In this document: one piece after another, positions 6,246 to 6,548 of the stretch
Position numbering within the stretch: position 1 is the stretch's first letter
Layout of the letters: every line of letters starts with the position of its first letter
DNA from: Methanobacteriota archaeon
Lineage (GTDB): Archaea; Thermoplasmatota; Thermoplasmata; RBG-16-68-12
NCBI GenBank assembly: GCA_005878665.1
Contig: VBLR01000023.1
Location: forward strand, 1-6,548
DNA: 6,548 nucleotides
Direction of reading: 5' to 3'
Notes under the pieces: generated by a model
Seen by the model: the letters and a program-made list of their open reading frames with translations, nothing else
Database searches by the model: none
What the model was told of the DNA's origin: nothing
Translations under genes and position numbers: made by a program

Positions 6246-6548
6246 GTGGGGCCTCACACGAAGTACCGCTTCTATTACACGGGCATTCGCGTCCGGGACC
6301 TGAGCCGATCCCTGGCATTCTACACGAAGGTCCTCGGCATGCGGGTTCTGAGCAGGGGGACGATGCCGCACGGCGGCAAGTACGTCCACCTCCTCGGGGC
6401 AGGGTCCCGCCAGAGACTCGAACTGAACTGGTATCCGCCGGGCACGCGGTTCCATTCTCCGTATCGAATCGGCGAGGAGATGGACCACCTGGCGTTCCGA
6501 GTGGACGACGCCGAGAAAGCGTACCGCGAATTGATCCGGAAGGGAGCG
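6246..6548 (+). CDS. VOC superfamily (glyoxalase I-like) protein, 3' truncated by the window edge
   Basis: The frame is closed upstream by TAG at 6228-6230. The only good start is the GTG at 6246, giving 101 residues to the window end. The first beta-alpha-beta unit reads YTGIRVRDLSRSLAFYTKVLGM (11-32), the classic opening of a vicinal-oxygen-chelate domain. It is followed by KYVHLLGAGSRQRLELNWYPPG (45-66) and the start of the second unit, EEMDHLAFRVDDAEKAY (77-93). Metal-site positions: E59 in LELNW and H81 in DHLAF match glyoxalase I ligands, while the first position (His in E. coli GloA, HTMLRV) is Tyr11 here. VOC members include glyoxalase I, dioxygenases and resistance proteins. 'Lactoylglutathione lyase-like' is the default name, but the substrate is unknown. 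There is no clear ribosome-binding site and no good TATA box. The missing second-half residues would include the fourth ligand. Confidence 0.85.
   Translation, partial: MGPHTKYRFYYTGIRVRDLSRSLAFYTKVLGMRVLSRGTMPHGGKYVHLLGAGSRQRLELNWYPPGTRFHSPYRIGEEMDHLAFRVDDAEKAYRELIRKGA

Noticed and set aside
1..6548. A search for CRISPR arrays, tRNAs, insertion-sequence ends and toxin-antitoxin pairs.
   Set aside because: No regularly spaced direct repeats, no tRNA-like cloverleaf or T-loop sequence, no transposase motifs and no paired small-gene module were found by reading both strands.

Overview
The window is GC-rich. Five intact or edge-truncated protein genes and one broken one lie on the two strands, with short gaps between them. 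The host is most likely an archaeon, probably a GC-rich euryarchaeal or Thermoplasmatota-type lineage known mainly from metagenomes. The hints are a TATA-like box (CATAATAAA) just upstream of a gene with no Shine-Dalgarno sequence (a near-leaderless layout), a signal-peptide surface protein with many N-X-S/T sequons and a single C-terminal anchor followed by five arginines, and a peptidase-M29-fold protein. This is inference from gene style. No rRNA or other marker gene is present, and a bacterial host cannot be strictly excluded.

Layout. Positions 3-182 (+) hold the last 59 codons of an LDH2/MDH2-type 2-hydroxyacid (malate/lactate/sulfolactate) dehydrogenase. Positions 294-701 (+) encode a 135-residue soluble protein of unknown function. 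Positions 783-1904 (+) encode an M29 aminopeptidase-fold protein in which the usual metal ligands appear to be substituted. Converging on it is a long minus-strand gene (3760-1970) for a secreted, membrane-anchored protein with about four tandem Ig-like repeats. A 227-bp divergent promoter region follows, then a FAD-dependent L-2-hydroxyglutarate oxidase-like gene at 3988-5382 (+). Converging on that gene, at 5911-5430 (-), is a small four-helix membrane protein gene that reads through only if two single-base homopolymer expansions are corrected. Positions 5942-6175 (+) encode a small proline-rich/coiled-coil protein. The window ends inside a VOC/glyoxalase-fold gene that starts near 6246.

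The genes do not form one obvious operon. The 2-hydroxyacid dehydrogenase and the 2-hydroxyglutarate oxidase-like enzyme both act on 2-hydroxyacids, but they are separated by unrelated genes, so a shared pathway is only a possibility. No CRISPR array, tRNA, rRNA, insertion sequence or clear mobile element was seen. The points most worth a second look are the M29-fold protein lacking catalytic residues, the doubly frameshifted membrane protein gene, and the repeat-built surface protein. I found no convincing evidence of a new multi-gene system.
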